A stretch of 64,000 bases of DNA from Amycolatopsis orientalis DSM 43388. GTDB taxonomy: Bacteria > Actinomycetota > Actinomycetes > Mycobacteriales > Pseudonocardiaceae. The position numbers were made by a program, and so were the translations under genes. Below the pieces are notes generated by a model. That model ran no database searches. It was not told the origin of the DNA and saw only the letters and a list, made by a program, of their open reading frames with translations. The stretch lies in contig NZ_ASXG01000014.1 in the NCBI RefSeq assembly GCF_000411975.1, forward strand, positions 21,159-85,158, read 5' to 3'. How positions within the stretch are numbered: position 1 is the first letter of the stretch; each line of letters begins with the position of its first letter. Of this stretch, positions 54,327 through 62,694 are shown piece after piece.

Positions 54327-54742
54327 CGATCGCCGTTCACCAGCCAGGCCTGCAGTTCGGAATCACTGCTGAGCTCGATCAGCTGCACCAGCCCCCAATT
54401 GTCCCGGTGGTTGGGGGCATCACGCAGATGATCCTGCCAATCGTCGGCGTACTCCCGCAGGGCTTGAACCATGTCAGCAACAGCGTCATCGAACGACTCC
54501 GCGTCCGCCGCGACCGGAAGCCCCGGGATGAAGACCGACCAGCCCCCTGCTTCTCCCACAACCTGAGCACGAGAGGGAACGACGGACATGAGGAAATGCC
54601 GGAGCCGCCCCACGTCGACGATCGCGACCCGGCCGCTGTCGCGACGAACGGTAGACACACGCCCCTGCCCAGCAGCGTCGAAGACGTTCTTCAAGTGCTT
54701 GCGAGCTTCGCTGACGCTGTCGTAGTGGACCGAGGCGTTCAC
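54323..54742 (-). CDS. Antitoxin-like protein, Phd-type N-terminus with HicB-like C-terminus
   Basis: 139 residues from GTG 54742, with GGAGGGAG upstream. Residues ~5-50 (YDSVSEARKHLKNVFDAAGQGRVSTVRR) look like a Phd/YefM DNA-binding antitoxin fold. Residues ~65-115 (GGWSVFIPGLPVAADAESFDDAVADMVQALREYADD) have the HicB-type pattern. It precedes the putative toxin with a four-base overlap. A GTAC-rich palindromic region 78-110 bases upstream may be its operator. Confidence 0.75.
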   Translation of the reverse strand: MNASVHYDSVSEARKHLKNVFDAAGQGRVSTVRRDSGRVAIVDVGRLRHFLMSVVPSRAQVVGEAGGWSVFIPGLPVAADAESFDDAVADMVQALREYADDWQDHLRDAPNHRDNWGLVQLIELSSDSELQAWLVNGDR

Positions 54743-55263
54743 TGCAGCTCCCTCCCGACACACGTGGACTACCGACGACGCATGGCACGCACGATGGTTG
54801 ATGCAATCCAGTATGAAGTTGTACACCACGTACGTCAAGTACATCGTGTACATGAGGTGCTCGACGCCAACCCAGCCGACGCGAAGCCTGAGACAGCAGA
54901 AGATGTCGCCTGCGCAGGCTCCGCCAACCGGCACTCAGCTCGGAACCCCTGAACCAGAATCGGCCCGTTGGCCGCTCGGTTGCAAATCTGGACAGACCTA
55001 CGTGCGGATCTGGTACGTTTTCGCGTTCATCGTGCTCCAGCGTAAACCCCGGGGGCCGCGCCTGGCCCGGCACCCGCCCGCCCGGGCGTTATCGGACCGG
55101 CGCCCACGCAATTCCGCTAATCGGGAAATGTGCCGTTGACCGGGAACGGAAATGCGCCGAAACGGCCATCGGCGAACAATTTCCGCTATTGTTTTCCGTG
55201 CGCTGCCGAAGATAAGATCAGCGCTATTGTTCCGAATCGGACCGCCGCCGCTCTGGAGGAAAA
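54743..55263. other. 521-base divergent promoter region
   Basis: No gene is supported. It contains the promoter and operator of the antitoxin-toxin pair and, toward 55250, the ribosome site (GGAGG) of the secreted polysaccharide-lyase-like gene. Part of it (54790-54860, 54960-55060) is less GC-rich than its surroundings, as expected for promoters. Confidence 0.55.
54820..54852. promoter_or_regulatory. GTAC-rich palindromic operator of the toxin-antitoxin pair
   Basis: TGTACAC (54820-54826) and GTGTACA (54846-54852) are exact inverted arms. Between them lie the palindrome ACGTACGT and a further GTAC, giving four regularly placed GTAC words in 33 bases. Autoregulatory antitoxin binding is the likely use. 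Confidence 0.62.
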
Positions 55264-55977
55264 GTGCGCAAGGTTTTCGCCTGCTCCGCGGCTGCTGTCG
55301 CGAGCACGCTCGTCGCCGCCGCCGTGGCGGCCGCGCCGGTCGCCGCGGCCCCGGCCCCGCGGTCAGTCACCTGGTCGGCCGACCCGGCTGACGGCGTCGG
55401 AGCATTAAACTCGATCCAGTGCGCCGACGGCCACTTCAAGACCGCGACCGACGCCGCGAAGGGCAAGGTGTGGGTCGCCGAGCAGCTCGCGCAGGAGGAA
55501 CGCTGCGAGGCGGTCGGCCCGGACCTGACCGCGGGCAAGACCTTCTACCTCGGCTGGTCGTCGAAGTACCGCATCACCGACTCCACCAGCCGCTACGTGT
55601 TCCAGCTGAAATGCAGCCCGAGCACCGGCACCGCGAACCACCCGATCGTCCTCGAGGTGATCGGAGGGAAGCTCCGGCTCGAGGAGTGGACGACCGACCA
55701 CACGAGCGTCAAGCTCTGGGACACGCCGATCTCGAACGACCAGTGGCACGACATCGCCTTCCGGATCTCGACCGATCGCACCAAGGGCACGATCCAGTTC
55801 TGGTTCGACGGCAAGCGGCAGACGTTCTTCGACGGGTCGACCACCTACACCGGCACCACGATCGACGGAGACCGCAACTACCTGAAGTGGGGCGTCTACC
55901 ACCAGGCCGACCAGACGGCGACGCAGTGGCTCGGCAAGATCCGGATGGGCGACAGCCTGGCCGACGTCACCGGCTGA
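55264..55977 (+). CDS. Secreted polysaccharide-lyase-like protein (heparin lyase I fold)
   Basis: 237 residues from GTG 55264 (TGGAGG upstream). Signal peptide ~1-28, cleavage near VAAA-PAPR. The mature part is a beta-jelly-roll: FYLGWSSKYRITDSTSRYVFQLK, IVLEVIGGKLRLEEW, QWHDIAFRISTDRTKGTIQFWFDG and YLKWGVYHQ, as in heparin lyase I-type polysaccharide lyases. Two Cys (QCADG, RCEAVG) may form a disulfide. Substrate not predictable; binding without catalysis is possible. Confidence 0.78.
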   Translation: MRKVFACSAAAVASTLVAAAVAAAPVAAAPAPRSVTWSADPADGVGALNSIQCADGHFKTATDAAKGKVWVAEQLAQEERCEAVGPDLTAGKTFYLGWSSKYRITDSTSRYVFQLKCSPSTGTANHPIVLEVIGGKLRLEEWTTDHTSVKLWDTPISNDQWHDIAFRISTDRTKGTIQFWFDGKRQTFFDGSTTYTGTTIDGDRNYLKWGVYHQADQTATQWLGKIRMGDSLADVTG

Positions 55978-55996
55978 CCTCTGGCACCATCGCCCC

Positions 55997-56914
55997 ATGC
56001 GATGGAGGCTGACCGCGGCGCTGGCAGTGCTCGTGGTGCTGCTGAGCGGGTGCGGGCCGAGCTTCGCGAACCTGCACCTGCGCGTCGCGGCCGGGTCGGT
56101 GGGCGGTGTGTACCACGACCTCGCCGGGCCGCTGGCGTCGGCGTGGGCGGGCGAACTCGGCATCGAAACGCCCGAGGTGCTCGCCACCCAGGGGTCGCGC
56201 GACAACCTCAACCGAGTGCTTTCCGGGGGCGCGGACGTCGCGTTCGTCGCCGCGGACCTGGCCGCGGACGCGGCGGCCGCGCACCCCGGCAAGCTCGCCG
56301 CGCTGGCCCGCATCCACGACGACTACCTGCACATCGTCGTCCGCAAGGATTCGCCCTACACGTCGGTGCCGATGCTGCGCGGCCGGCACATCGCGGTCGG
56401 CTCTCCCGAATCGGGCGTCGAGTACATCGCCGACCGGGTGCTGCAGGTCGCCGGGCTGAGAAGCGCGGTCGAGGTGAACCAGCTGAGCCTCGAGGAGTCG
56501 CTCTCCGCGCTGGCCAGCGGCAAGATCGACGCGATGTTCTGGTCCGGCGGACTGCCGACGCCGCTCATCACCGAGTACAACCGCAAGGTCGGCCTGCGGC
56601 TGCTCGACATGTCCGCGCTGATGCCGGGCATGCAGCGGTTCAGCCCGGTGTACGGCACCGCGACCATCCCGGGCAGCACGTACGACCAGCCCGGCCCGGT
56701 CACGACCCTGGTGGTGCCGAACTTCCTGGTCGTGCCCACCTCGATGTCCGCCGACGTCGCCGAAGCGCTCACCAAGGGCCTGTACGACGCCCGGCCGCGG
56801 CTCGCGGCGGTCAACCGGGCCGCGCTGTCGATCGACGTGCATCCGGGGATCGAGACCGGACCGCTGCCGCTGCATCCCGGCGCGCTGGCGTACTACCGCG
56901 CGGAGAAGGTCTAG
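55997..56914 (+). CDS. TAXI-family solute-binding lipoprotein
   Basis: 305 residues. The lipobox LLSGC at ~20 gives a diacylglyceryl-Cys anchor. TAXI features: VAAGSVGGVYHDLAGPLASAW, ATQGSRDNLNRVLSGGADVAFV, and LSLEESLSALASGKIDAMFW. TAXI proteins normally feed a TRAP transporter, but no TRAP membrane subunit is in the window. The 3' end overlaps the histidine kinase gene by four bases, convergent. Placement beside GluK/GluR-like genes suggests it presents a ligand to the kinase; related TAXI proteins bind glutamate-like acids. Confidence 0.88.
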   Translation: MRWRLTAALAVLVVLLSGCGPSFANLHLRVAAGSVGGVYHDLAGPLASAWAGELGIETPEVLATQGSRDNLNRVLSGGADVAFVAADLAADAAAAHPGKLAALARIHDDYLHIVVRKDSPYTSVPMLRGRHIAVGSPESGVEYIADRVLQVAGLRSAVEVNQLSLEESLSALASGKIDAMFWSGGLPTPLITEYNRKVGLRLLDMSALMPGMQRFSPVYGTATIPGSTYDQPGPVTTLVVPNFLVVPTSMSADVAEALTKGLYDARPRLAAVNRAALSIDVHPGIETGPLPLHPGALAYYRAEKV

Positions 56915-58308
56915 CGCGCGACCGGGAAGTCCATCGCGACCCGCAGCCCGCCTCCGTCGGGAAGGGACAACCGCAGCTCGCCGCCGGAATGCCGGACGAT
57001 CTCGGTCACGATCGCCAGGCCCAGGCCCGACCCGGGCACGTTCTGGTGCGCCGTGCTGCGCCAGAACCGGTCGACCGCCCGCTCCAGTTCGTCTTCCCGC
57101 AGACCGGGGCCGTGGTCGCGGACCGAGACCGTCACGCGGTCCCCGGCCACGCTCGCGGCCACCTCGACCGAAGTGCCGGACGGGCTGAACTTGAGCGCGT
57201 TGTCCAGCAACGCGTCGAGCACGACCTCCAGCCCGCGCGGCGGCACGAGCACCCGCGCACCGCCGACGTCCACCGCGCTCTCCAGCGACACCTCGCGAGC
57301 CGCGCCGACCACCGACCAGTCGGCGACGCGATCGGCGATCACCTCGGCGAGGTCCTCGGAAACCAGCTCGCCGCCCGCGGATTCCGCGCGGGCCATCGAC
57401 AGCAGCTCGTCGAGGATCTGGTTCAGCCGCTTGGCGTCCACCTGCGCCGCTTCGAGATCGGCGGCCGCGGCGTCGTCGGCGACCTGGCCGTCGAGATTGC
57501 CCAGCCGGATCTTCAGCGCGGTCAGCGGATTGCGCAGCTGATGCGAGGCGTCCGCGACGAACGCGCGCTGCGCGGCCAGTGCTTCGGACACGCTCGCCGC
57601 CATCCGGTCGAACGACCGCCCCAGCTGCCGCAGCTCCGGCGGACCGCCGCTCTCCCCCACCGGCTCCGCCTCTCGGCCGCTGACCACCGACGCGACCAGC
57701 GCGCCCGTCGCCTCGTCGAGCCGCCGGACCGGCCGCAGCGTCCAGCGCACCACCGGCAGCGCGACGAGCAGGGCGAGCCCGAACGCGACCAGCGCGCACG
57801 CGGCCAGCATCAACCACTGCCACAGCAGCTGGGTGCGGACGTGATCGGTCGCGGATTCCGTCACAACCGCGCCGCGCACCTCGCCGTCGATGAGGATCGG
57901 TTCGGCCAGCACCAGCGGTTTCGTCGCCCACGGCAGCAGCAGCGGCCCGGCTTCGGGCGGACGGGCGGCGAGCGCCTCGTTCACCGGCACCCGGATCGCG
58001 TCCCGGTCGACGCGCGCGGCGTCGGTGCCGCCCAGCGAACTCAGCACCGGGTCGCCGTCCTGGTTCACCACGATCACTTTCACGCCGTACACCTCGGTGT
58101 AGCGGCGCAGTTCGGGTTCCAGCAGCCCCAGCTGGTTGTCGAGCAGCGGACGCTGGGCGAGCGAGGCGAACCGCGAGGTGTCGGTGAGCCGGTCGAGGAA
58201 GAGCTTCTGCTGGAGGCTGCTCGCGATGCTGAGCGCCAGCGGGATGCCGAGGCCGAACACGAGCAGCGCCACGAGCGTGACGACGATGCCCTGCAGCCGG
58301 ACGCGCAT
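56911..58308 (-). CDS. gluK: Sensor histidine kinase (GluK-like)
   Basis: 465 residues. Two membrane segments (~7-29 and ~160-183) enclose a ~130-residue extracytoplasmic sensor. HAMP follows, then HisKA with FVADASHQLRNPLTALKIRL. HATPase_c has N-box LLDNALKFSP and G-boxes DHGPGL and GSGLGLAIV. It is co-directional with its regulator, three bases apart, and next to gluABCD. That is the arrangement described for GluR-GluK, the glutamate-sensing system of Streptomyces coelicolor. The symbol is by analogy. Confidence 0.85.
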   Translation of the reverse strand: MRVRLQGIVVTLVALLVFGLGIPLALSIASSLQQKLFLDRLTDTSRFASLAQRPLLDNQLGLLEPELRRYTEVYGVKVIVVNQDGDPVLSSLGGTDAARVDRDAIRVPVNEALAARPPEAGPLLLPWATKPLVLAEPILIDGEVRGAVVTESATDHVRTQLLWQWLMLAACALVAFGLALLVALPVVRWTLRPVRRLDEATGALVASVVSGREAEPVGESGGPPELRQLGRSFDRMAASVSEALAAQRAFVADASHQLRNPLTALKIRLGNLDGQVADDAAAADLEAAQVDAKRLNQILDELLSMARAESAGGELVSEDLAEVIADRVADWSVVGAAREVSLESAVDVGGARVLVPPRGLEVVLDALLDNALKFSPSGTSVEVAASVAGDRVTVSVRDHGPGLREDELERAVDRFWRSTAHQNVPGSGLGLAIVTEIVRHSGGELRLSLPDGGGLRVAMDFPVAR

Positions 58309-58311
58309 CGG

Positions 58312-58980
58312 TCAGTCCCGCCGGATGCCCAGCCGGTAACCGACGCCGCGGACCGTCTCGATCAGCGCCGGGCGGCCGAGTTTCGTGCGCAGGGTGGCGA
58401 CGTGCACGTCCAGCGAACGGCTCTCCGCGGCGCCCCGGTGTCCCCACACCTCGTTGAGCACCTGCTCGCGCGAGCATACCGCGCCGCCCGCCGCCGCGAC
58501 CAGCGCGAGCACCTGGAACTCCTTGCGGGACAACGCGATCGGCTCGCCCGCGACCAGCACCTCGTGCCGGGAGAGGTCGATCCGCACGTCGCCGACCTCG
58601 ACCACCGGCACGGACGGCGCGGGCCGTTCCACGCGGCGGCGCCGCACGGCTTCGACCCGCGCGAGCAGCTCCTCCACGTCGTACGGCTTGACCAGGTAGT
58701 CGTCGGCGCCGGCGCGCAGGCCGTGCACTCGGTCGTTCACCTCGCCGCGCGCGGACACCACGATCACCGCGACGTCGCTGACCGCCCGGATCTGCCGGCA
58801 GAGCACCACGCCGTCGACGTCGGGAAGGCCCAGGTCGAGGAGGATCACGTCGACGTCGTGGACCCGGTCGAGCACCCCAGCCCCGGACGGCAGCCGCTGC
58901 ATGGTGAGGCCGCGGCGGACCAGCGCGGGCACGAGCGCTCCGGCGACCCGGTCGTCGTCTTCCACCAGCAGCACGCGCAC
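58312..58980 (-). CDS. gluR: OmpR-type response regulator (GluR-like)
   Basis: 222 residues. Receiver with EDD at ~7-9, phospho-acceptor Asp in VILLDLGLPD (~49) and Lys in LVKPYD; C-terminal winged helix with LSRKEFQVLALVAAAGG, WGHRGAAESRSLDVHVATLRTKLG and RGVGYRL. It is the first gene of the pair with gluK and is divergent from gluA across 258 bases. By analogy it should bind that region to activate gluABCD. Confidence 0.87.
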   Translation of the reverse strand: MRVLLVEDDDRVAGALVPALVRRGLTMQRLPSGAGVLDRVHDVDVILLDLGLPDVDGVVLCRQIRAVSDVAVIVVSARGEVNDRVHGLRAGADDYLVKPYDVEELLARVEAVRRRRVERPAPSVPVVEVGDVRIDLSRHEVLVAGEPIALSRKEFQVLALVAAAGGAVCSREQVLNEVWGHRGAAESRSLDVHVATLRTKLGRPALIETVRGVGYRLGIRRD

Positions 58981-59171
58981 GCTTGCTCCTCCCCGGTGAT
59001 CCAGACCACGGTAGCCGGAACTCTAAGGCGCCACGCCCGGCGGACACGGTGCGTGGCGGCCGACACAGTCCCGACTAGGCTGAACGCTGCCGACGGCCGC
59101 GCATCCGATACGTAGTTGAAACCCTAAGTATTGCTCAAGCCGTCTTTACAAGAGATGTCCCGGTAGTAGGT

Positions 59172-59203
59172 TTCCGCAAGCGTTGCGGAACCCCCGGTTC
59201 CGC
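59172..59203 (+). promoter_or_regulatory. Overlapping palindromes in the gluA leader
   Basis: TTCCGCAA (59172-59179) pairs with TTGCGGAA (59183-59190), while GCGGAAC (59185-59191) pairs equally well with GTTCCGC (59197-59203). The middle segment is shared, so the stems exclude one another in RNA. As DNA, the first is a 19-base perfect palindrome. It lies 36-67 bases upstream of the gluA ATG. Possible roles are a regulator operator or a leader-RNA switch. Confidence 0.6.
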
Positions 59204-59238
59204 GGACGTCGCTGACCAACGGAGCTCTGGAGGCCACG

Positions 59239-59991
59239 ATGACCACCGAGGTGGCGACGCCGATGATCAAGGCGGCCGCCGTGAACAAGTACTTCGGCGA
59301 TCTGCACGTGCTGCGCGAGATCACGCTCGAGGTGCCGCGCGGGCAGGTCGTCGTCGTGCTCGGGCCGTCCGGGTCGGGCAAGTCGACGCTGTGCCGCGCG
59401 ATCAACCGGCTCGAGCCGATCAACTCCGGCGAGATCGCCGTGGACGGCGTGCCGCTGCCCGCCGAGGGCAAGGCGCTCGCCGCGCTGCGCGCCGACGTCG
59501 GCATGGTCTTCCAGCAGTTCAACCTGTTCGCGCACAAGACGATCCTCGAGAACGTCATGCTCGCCCCGGTCAAGGTGCGCAAGACCGCGCAGGCCGAGGC
59601 CCGCAAGACCGCGATGGAACTGCTCGAGCGCGTCGGCATCGCGAACCAGGCCGACAAGTACCCGGCCCAGCTGTCCGGCGGCCAGCAGCAGCGCGTGGCG
59701 ATCGCCCGCGCGCTCGCGATGAAGCCCAAGGTGATGCTGTTCGACGAGCCGACCTCGGCGCTGGACCCGGAAATGGTCCAGGAGGTGCTCGACGTGATGA
59801 CCGGGCTGGCGAAGGACGGCATGACCATGCTCGTGGTCACGCACGAGATGGGCTTCGCCCGCCGCGCCGCCGACCGCGTGATCTTCATGGCCGACGGCGA
59901 GATCGTCGAGGACACGACGCCGGAGGAGTTCTTCACCAAGCCCAAGTCCGACCGCGCGAAGGACTTCCTCGGCAAGATCCTGACCCACTGA
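59239..59991 (+). CDS. gluA: Glutamate-type ABC transporter ATPase
   Basis: 250 residues from ATG 59239 (GGAGG upstream). Walker [12 protein letters not shown]-loop FQQFNLF, signature LSGGQQQRV, Walker [13 protein letters not shown] and H-loop VVTHEMG are intact. It is closest to polar-amino-acid (PAAT) transporters, and energises GluBCD. Confidence 0.93.
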   Translation: MTTEVATPMIKAAAVNKYFGDLHVLREITLEVPRGQVVVVLGPSGSGKSTLCRAINRLEPINSGEIAVDGVPLPAEGKALAALRADVGMVFQQFNLFAHKTILENVMLAPVKVRKTAQAEARKTAMELLERVGIANQADKYPAQLSGGQQQRVAIARALAMKPKVMLFDEPTSALDPEMVQEVLDVMTGLAKDGMTMLVVTHEMGFARRAADRVIFMADGEIVEDTTPEEFFTKPKSDRAKDFLGKILTH

Positions 59992-60060
59992 CCCGTTCGG
60001 GGGAATCCCCCGGCGCCCCGGGTCCGGGGTGGCTGTAATCGGCCCGGACCGGTTCCGACG

Positions 60061-60087
60061 TTCCCGGACAGAAGTTTCCCGGACAGA
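60061..60087 (+). repeat. Short direct repeat before gluB
   Basis: TTCCCGGACAGA occurs at 60061-60072 and 60076-60087 in the 112-base gluA-gluB gap, directly upstream of the gluB ribosome site. Either a local duplication or part of an mRNA element. Confidence 0.5.
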
Positions 60088-60103
60088 CATTGGAGAGACT
60101 GAC

Positions 60104-61009
60104 ATGAGGATCCGCACCCTCGCGGCCACCCTGCTCGCCGGCGGGCTGCTGCTCACGGCCTGCGGCAAGGAAGGCACCCCGGCCGGTTCCGGCGGGGACG
60201 CCAACACGAACACCGCCGCGCTGCCGACCTACGAGGTGGCCAAGGACGTCAAGCTCGACGGCTCGCCGGTGTTCGCGAAGATGAAGTCCGCCGGCACCAT
60301 CACCATCGGCGTCAAGGACGACCAGCCCGAGCTGGGCCAGAAGGACCCGAAGACCGGCAAGTTCCAGGGCTTCGACATCGAGATCGCCCGGATGGTCGCG
60401 GCGGGCCTCGGCTTCAGCGAGGACAAGATCAAGTACACGACGGTCGACTCGGCCGCCCGCGAGCAGGCCATCTCCAACGGCCAGGTCGACCTCTACGTCG
60501 GCACCTACACCATCAGCGACAAGCGCAAGAAGCTCGTGTCGTTCGCCGGCCCGTACTTCCAGGCCGGGCAGGACCTGCTGGTGCGCAAGGACGACAACTC
60601 GATCACCGGGCCGGACACGCTGAAGGGCAAGAAGGTCTGCTCGGTCACCGGATCGACCCCGATCCAGCGCGTGCGCGAGCAGAAGCTGACCGACCAGATC
60701 GTCGAGTTCCAGAAGTACTCGCAGTGCGTGGAGAAGCTGACCACCAAGGACGTCGACGCGGTCACCACCGACGACGCGATCCTCAAGGGCTACGCGGCGC
60801 AGGACCCGGACAGCTTCAAGGTCGTCGGCAAGCCGTTCTCGAAGGAGCCCTACGGCATCGGCCTGAACAAGGACGACAAGGTGCTGCGCGACAAGATCGA
60901 CGACCTGCTGCAGGCCGCCGAGTCCAACGGCACCTGGAAGAAGATCTACGACGCCACCCTCGGCAAGTCCGGCGCGCCCGCGACGCCGCCGGCCATCGAG
61001 CGGTACTGA
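60104..61009 (+). CDS. gluB: Glutamate-type ABC transporter solute-binding lipoprotein
   Basis: 301 residues from ATG 60104 (GGAGA upstream). Lipobox LLTAC (~Cys19). The periplasmic-type binding fold is seen in TITIGVKDDQPELGQKD, FQGFDIEIARMVA, VDLYVGTYTISDKRKKLVSFAGPYF and CSVTGSTPIQRV. It captures glutamate or a related acidic amino acid for GluCD. A very stable hairpin follows the stop and probably keeps gluB mRNA more abundant than gluCD. Confidence 0.92.
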   Translation: MRIRTLAATLLAGGLLLTACGKEGTPAGSGGDANTNTAALPTYEVAKDVKLDGSPVFAKMKSAGTITIGVKDDQPELGQKDPKTGKFQGFDIEIARMVAAGLGFSEDKIKYTTVDSAAREQAISNGQVDLYVGTYTISDKRKKLVSFAGPYFQAGQDLLVRKDDNSITGPDTLKGKKVCSVTGSTPIQRVREQKLTDQIVEFQKYSQCVEKLTTKDVDAVTTDDAILKGYAAQDPDSFKVVGKPFSKEPYGIGLNKDDKVLRDKIDDLLQAAESNGTWKKIYDATLGKSGAPATPPAIERY

Positions 61010-61019
61010 CCTGATCTCC

Positions 61020-61056
61020 GGCGGCCGGTGGGCGAAGTTTTCGCCCACCGGCCGCC
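61020..61056 (+). terminator. Intercistronic 17-bp hairpin between gluB and gluC
   Basis: GGCGGCCGGTGGGCGAA (61020-61036) pairs exactly with TTCGCCCACCGGCCGCC (61040-61056), loop GTT. There is no T-run. Such a stem can protect the upstream message or reduce read-through to gluCD. Confidence 0.8.
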
Positions 61057-61095
61057 GCACACCCACTATCGGCACACGGACGCGGGGAAGGCTCC

Positions 61096-61743
61096 ATGGA
61101 CGTCCTGCTCGACAATCTGGACCTCTTCGGTCCGTTCTTTCTGACCACGATCGAACTGTTCCTGATCGCGGGAGCGTGCAGCCTGGTGCTGGGCACGATC
61201 CTCGCGATGCTGCGGGTGAGCCCGGTCCCGGTGCTGCGCGCGATCGGCACGACGTACGTCACCATCCTGCGCAACACGCCGCTGACGCTGGTGTTCGCGT
61301 TCCTCGTGTTCGCCTACCCGCTGCTCGACATCGTCAAGATCGACTACTTCCCGACCGCCGCGGTGGCGCTGACGATCTACACGTCCGCGTTCATCTGCGA
61401 GGTTGTGCGCTCGGGCATCAACACGGTGCCGCTCGGCCAGGCCGAAGCGGGCCGCGCGCTGGGTCTGTCGTCCGGGCAGATCCTCGGCGGCATCGTTCTC
61501 CCGCAGGCGCTGCGGTCGGTCGTGCCGCCGCTGGTCAGCATGCTCATCGCGCTGCTGAAGAACACGACGATCGCCAGCGGGTTCTCGGTCGCCGAGGCCG
61601 GCGCGATCCGGCAGTACGTGTCCGAACGCGGCGACAACCAGATGATCGCGCTGCTGTGGGTGGCACTCGGCTTCATCATCCTCGTGTCGGTGCTGTCGCT
61701 CGTGCAGCGCAGCCTGGAGAAGCGCTGGAGCGTGGCCCGATGA
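61096..61743 (+). CDS. gluC: Glutamate-type ABC transporter permease
   Basis: 215 residues with about five membrane segments (LTTIELFLIAGACSLVLGTI first) and the PAAT permease motif EVVRSGINTVPLGQAEAGRALGLSSGQ. Forms the channel with GluD. Its stop overlaps the gluD start (ATGA). Confidence 0.92.
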   Translation: MDVLLDNLDLFGPFFLTTIELFLIAGACSLVLGTILAMLRVSPVPVLRAIGTTYVTILRNTPLTLVFAFLVFAYPLLDIVKIDYFPTAAVALTIYTSAFICEVVRSGINTVPLGQAEAGRALGLSSGQILGGIVLPQALRSVVPPLVSMLIALLKNTTIASGFSVAEAGAIRQYVSERGDNQMIALLWVALGFIILVSVLSLVQRSLEKRWSVAR

Positions 61744-62633
61744 GCACGGTTCTTTTCGACACTCCGGGCCCGAAAGCACGGATGCGGCACCGGATCTACG
61801 CGGCGCTGGGCATCGTCGTGGTCGCGGCGCTGATCGCGTTCGTGATCTACCGCTTCGTCGACAGCGGCCAGTTCACCGGCCGGAAGTGGGAGTGGCTGCA
61901 GTACTCCCAGGTGCAGAGTGACCTCGCGAGCGCCGTCCTGGCGACCGTGAAGGCCTTCGCGCTGGGCGCGGTGCTGGCCATCGTGTTCGGCGCGCTGTTC
62001 GCCGCCGGACGGCTCTCCGATCACACGTGGGTGCGCGGGATCTGCACGTTCGTCGTGGAGTTCTTCCGCGCGATCCCGCTGCTGATCCTGATGTTCCTGT
62101 TCTACTACGGCCTCCCGACCCTCGGCGTCGACACGTCGCCGCTGTTCGCGGTCGTCCTCGGCCTGACGCTTTACAACGGCTCGGTGCTCGCGGAGGTGTT
62201 CCGCGCGGGCATCCTGGCGCTGCCGAAGGGCCAGAGCGAAGCCGCGTACGCGCTCGGCATGCGCAAGACCCAGGTGATGTTCACGGTCCTGCTGCCGCAG
62301 GCGCTGCGCGCGATGCTGCCGACGATCATCAGCCAGCTGGTGGTGCTGCTCAAGGACACCGCGCTCGGCTTCCTCGTGACGTACCCGGAGCTGCTCTACT
62401 ACGCCCGCTACATCGGCAGCCAGGGCGCGTTCGGCCGCCCGATCGTCCCGTCGACCCTCGTGGCCGCCGCGATCTACATCGCGATGTGCCTCCTGCTGAC
62501 CGCGCTCGCGACGTACCTGGAACGCCGCAACCGCCGCAGCAAGAAGCACATCGAGACGGACGAGGGCACCAAGCAGGCGGGGCTCGTCGCCGGCGCGTCC
62601 ACCAACGTGCTCGGTGGTGCTGGGCCGGTCTGA
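61740..62633 (+). CDS. gluD: Glutamate-type ABC transporter permease
   Basis: 297 residues from ATG 61740, overlapping gluC by four bases. A longer N-terminus and cytoplasmic C-tail than GluC; motif EVFRAGILALPKGQSEAAYALGM; about five membrane segments. Last gene of gluABCD, followed by a strong terminator. Confidence 0.92.
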   Translation: MSTVLFDTPGPKARMRHRIYAALGIVVVAALIAFVIYRFVDSGQFTGRKWEWLQYSQVQSDLASAVLATVKAFALGAVLAIVFGALFAAGRLSDHTWVRGICTFVVEFFRAIPLLILMFLFYYGLPTLGVDTSPLFAVVLGLTLYNGSVLAEVFRAGILALPKGQSEAAYALGMRKTQVMFTVLLPQALRAMLPTIISQLVVLLKDTALGFLVTYPELLYYARYIGSQGAFGRPIVPSTLVAAAIYIAMCLLLTALATYLERRNRRSKKHIETDEGTKQAGLVAGASTNVLGGAGPV

Positions 62634-62653
62634 CGGTTCGTTCTTTTCGCTGG

Positions 62654-62694
62654 AAACCCCTGGTGCCGCTTTTCTGGCGGCGCTGGGGGTTTTT
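62654..62694 (+). terminator. Intrinsic terminator after gluD
   Basis: AAACCCCTGGTGCCGC (62654-62669) pairs throughout, with three wobble pairs, with GCGGCGCTGGGGGTTT (62677-62692), loop of seven bases. A run of five T follows. It lies between the ends of gluD and the convergent VOC gene. Confidence 0.88.
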
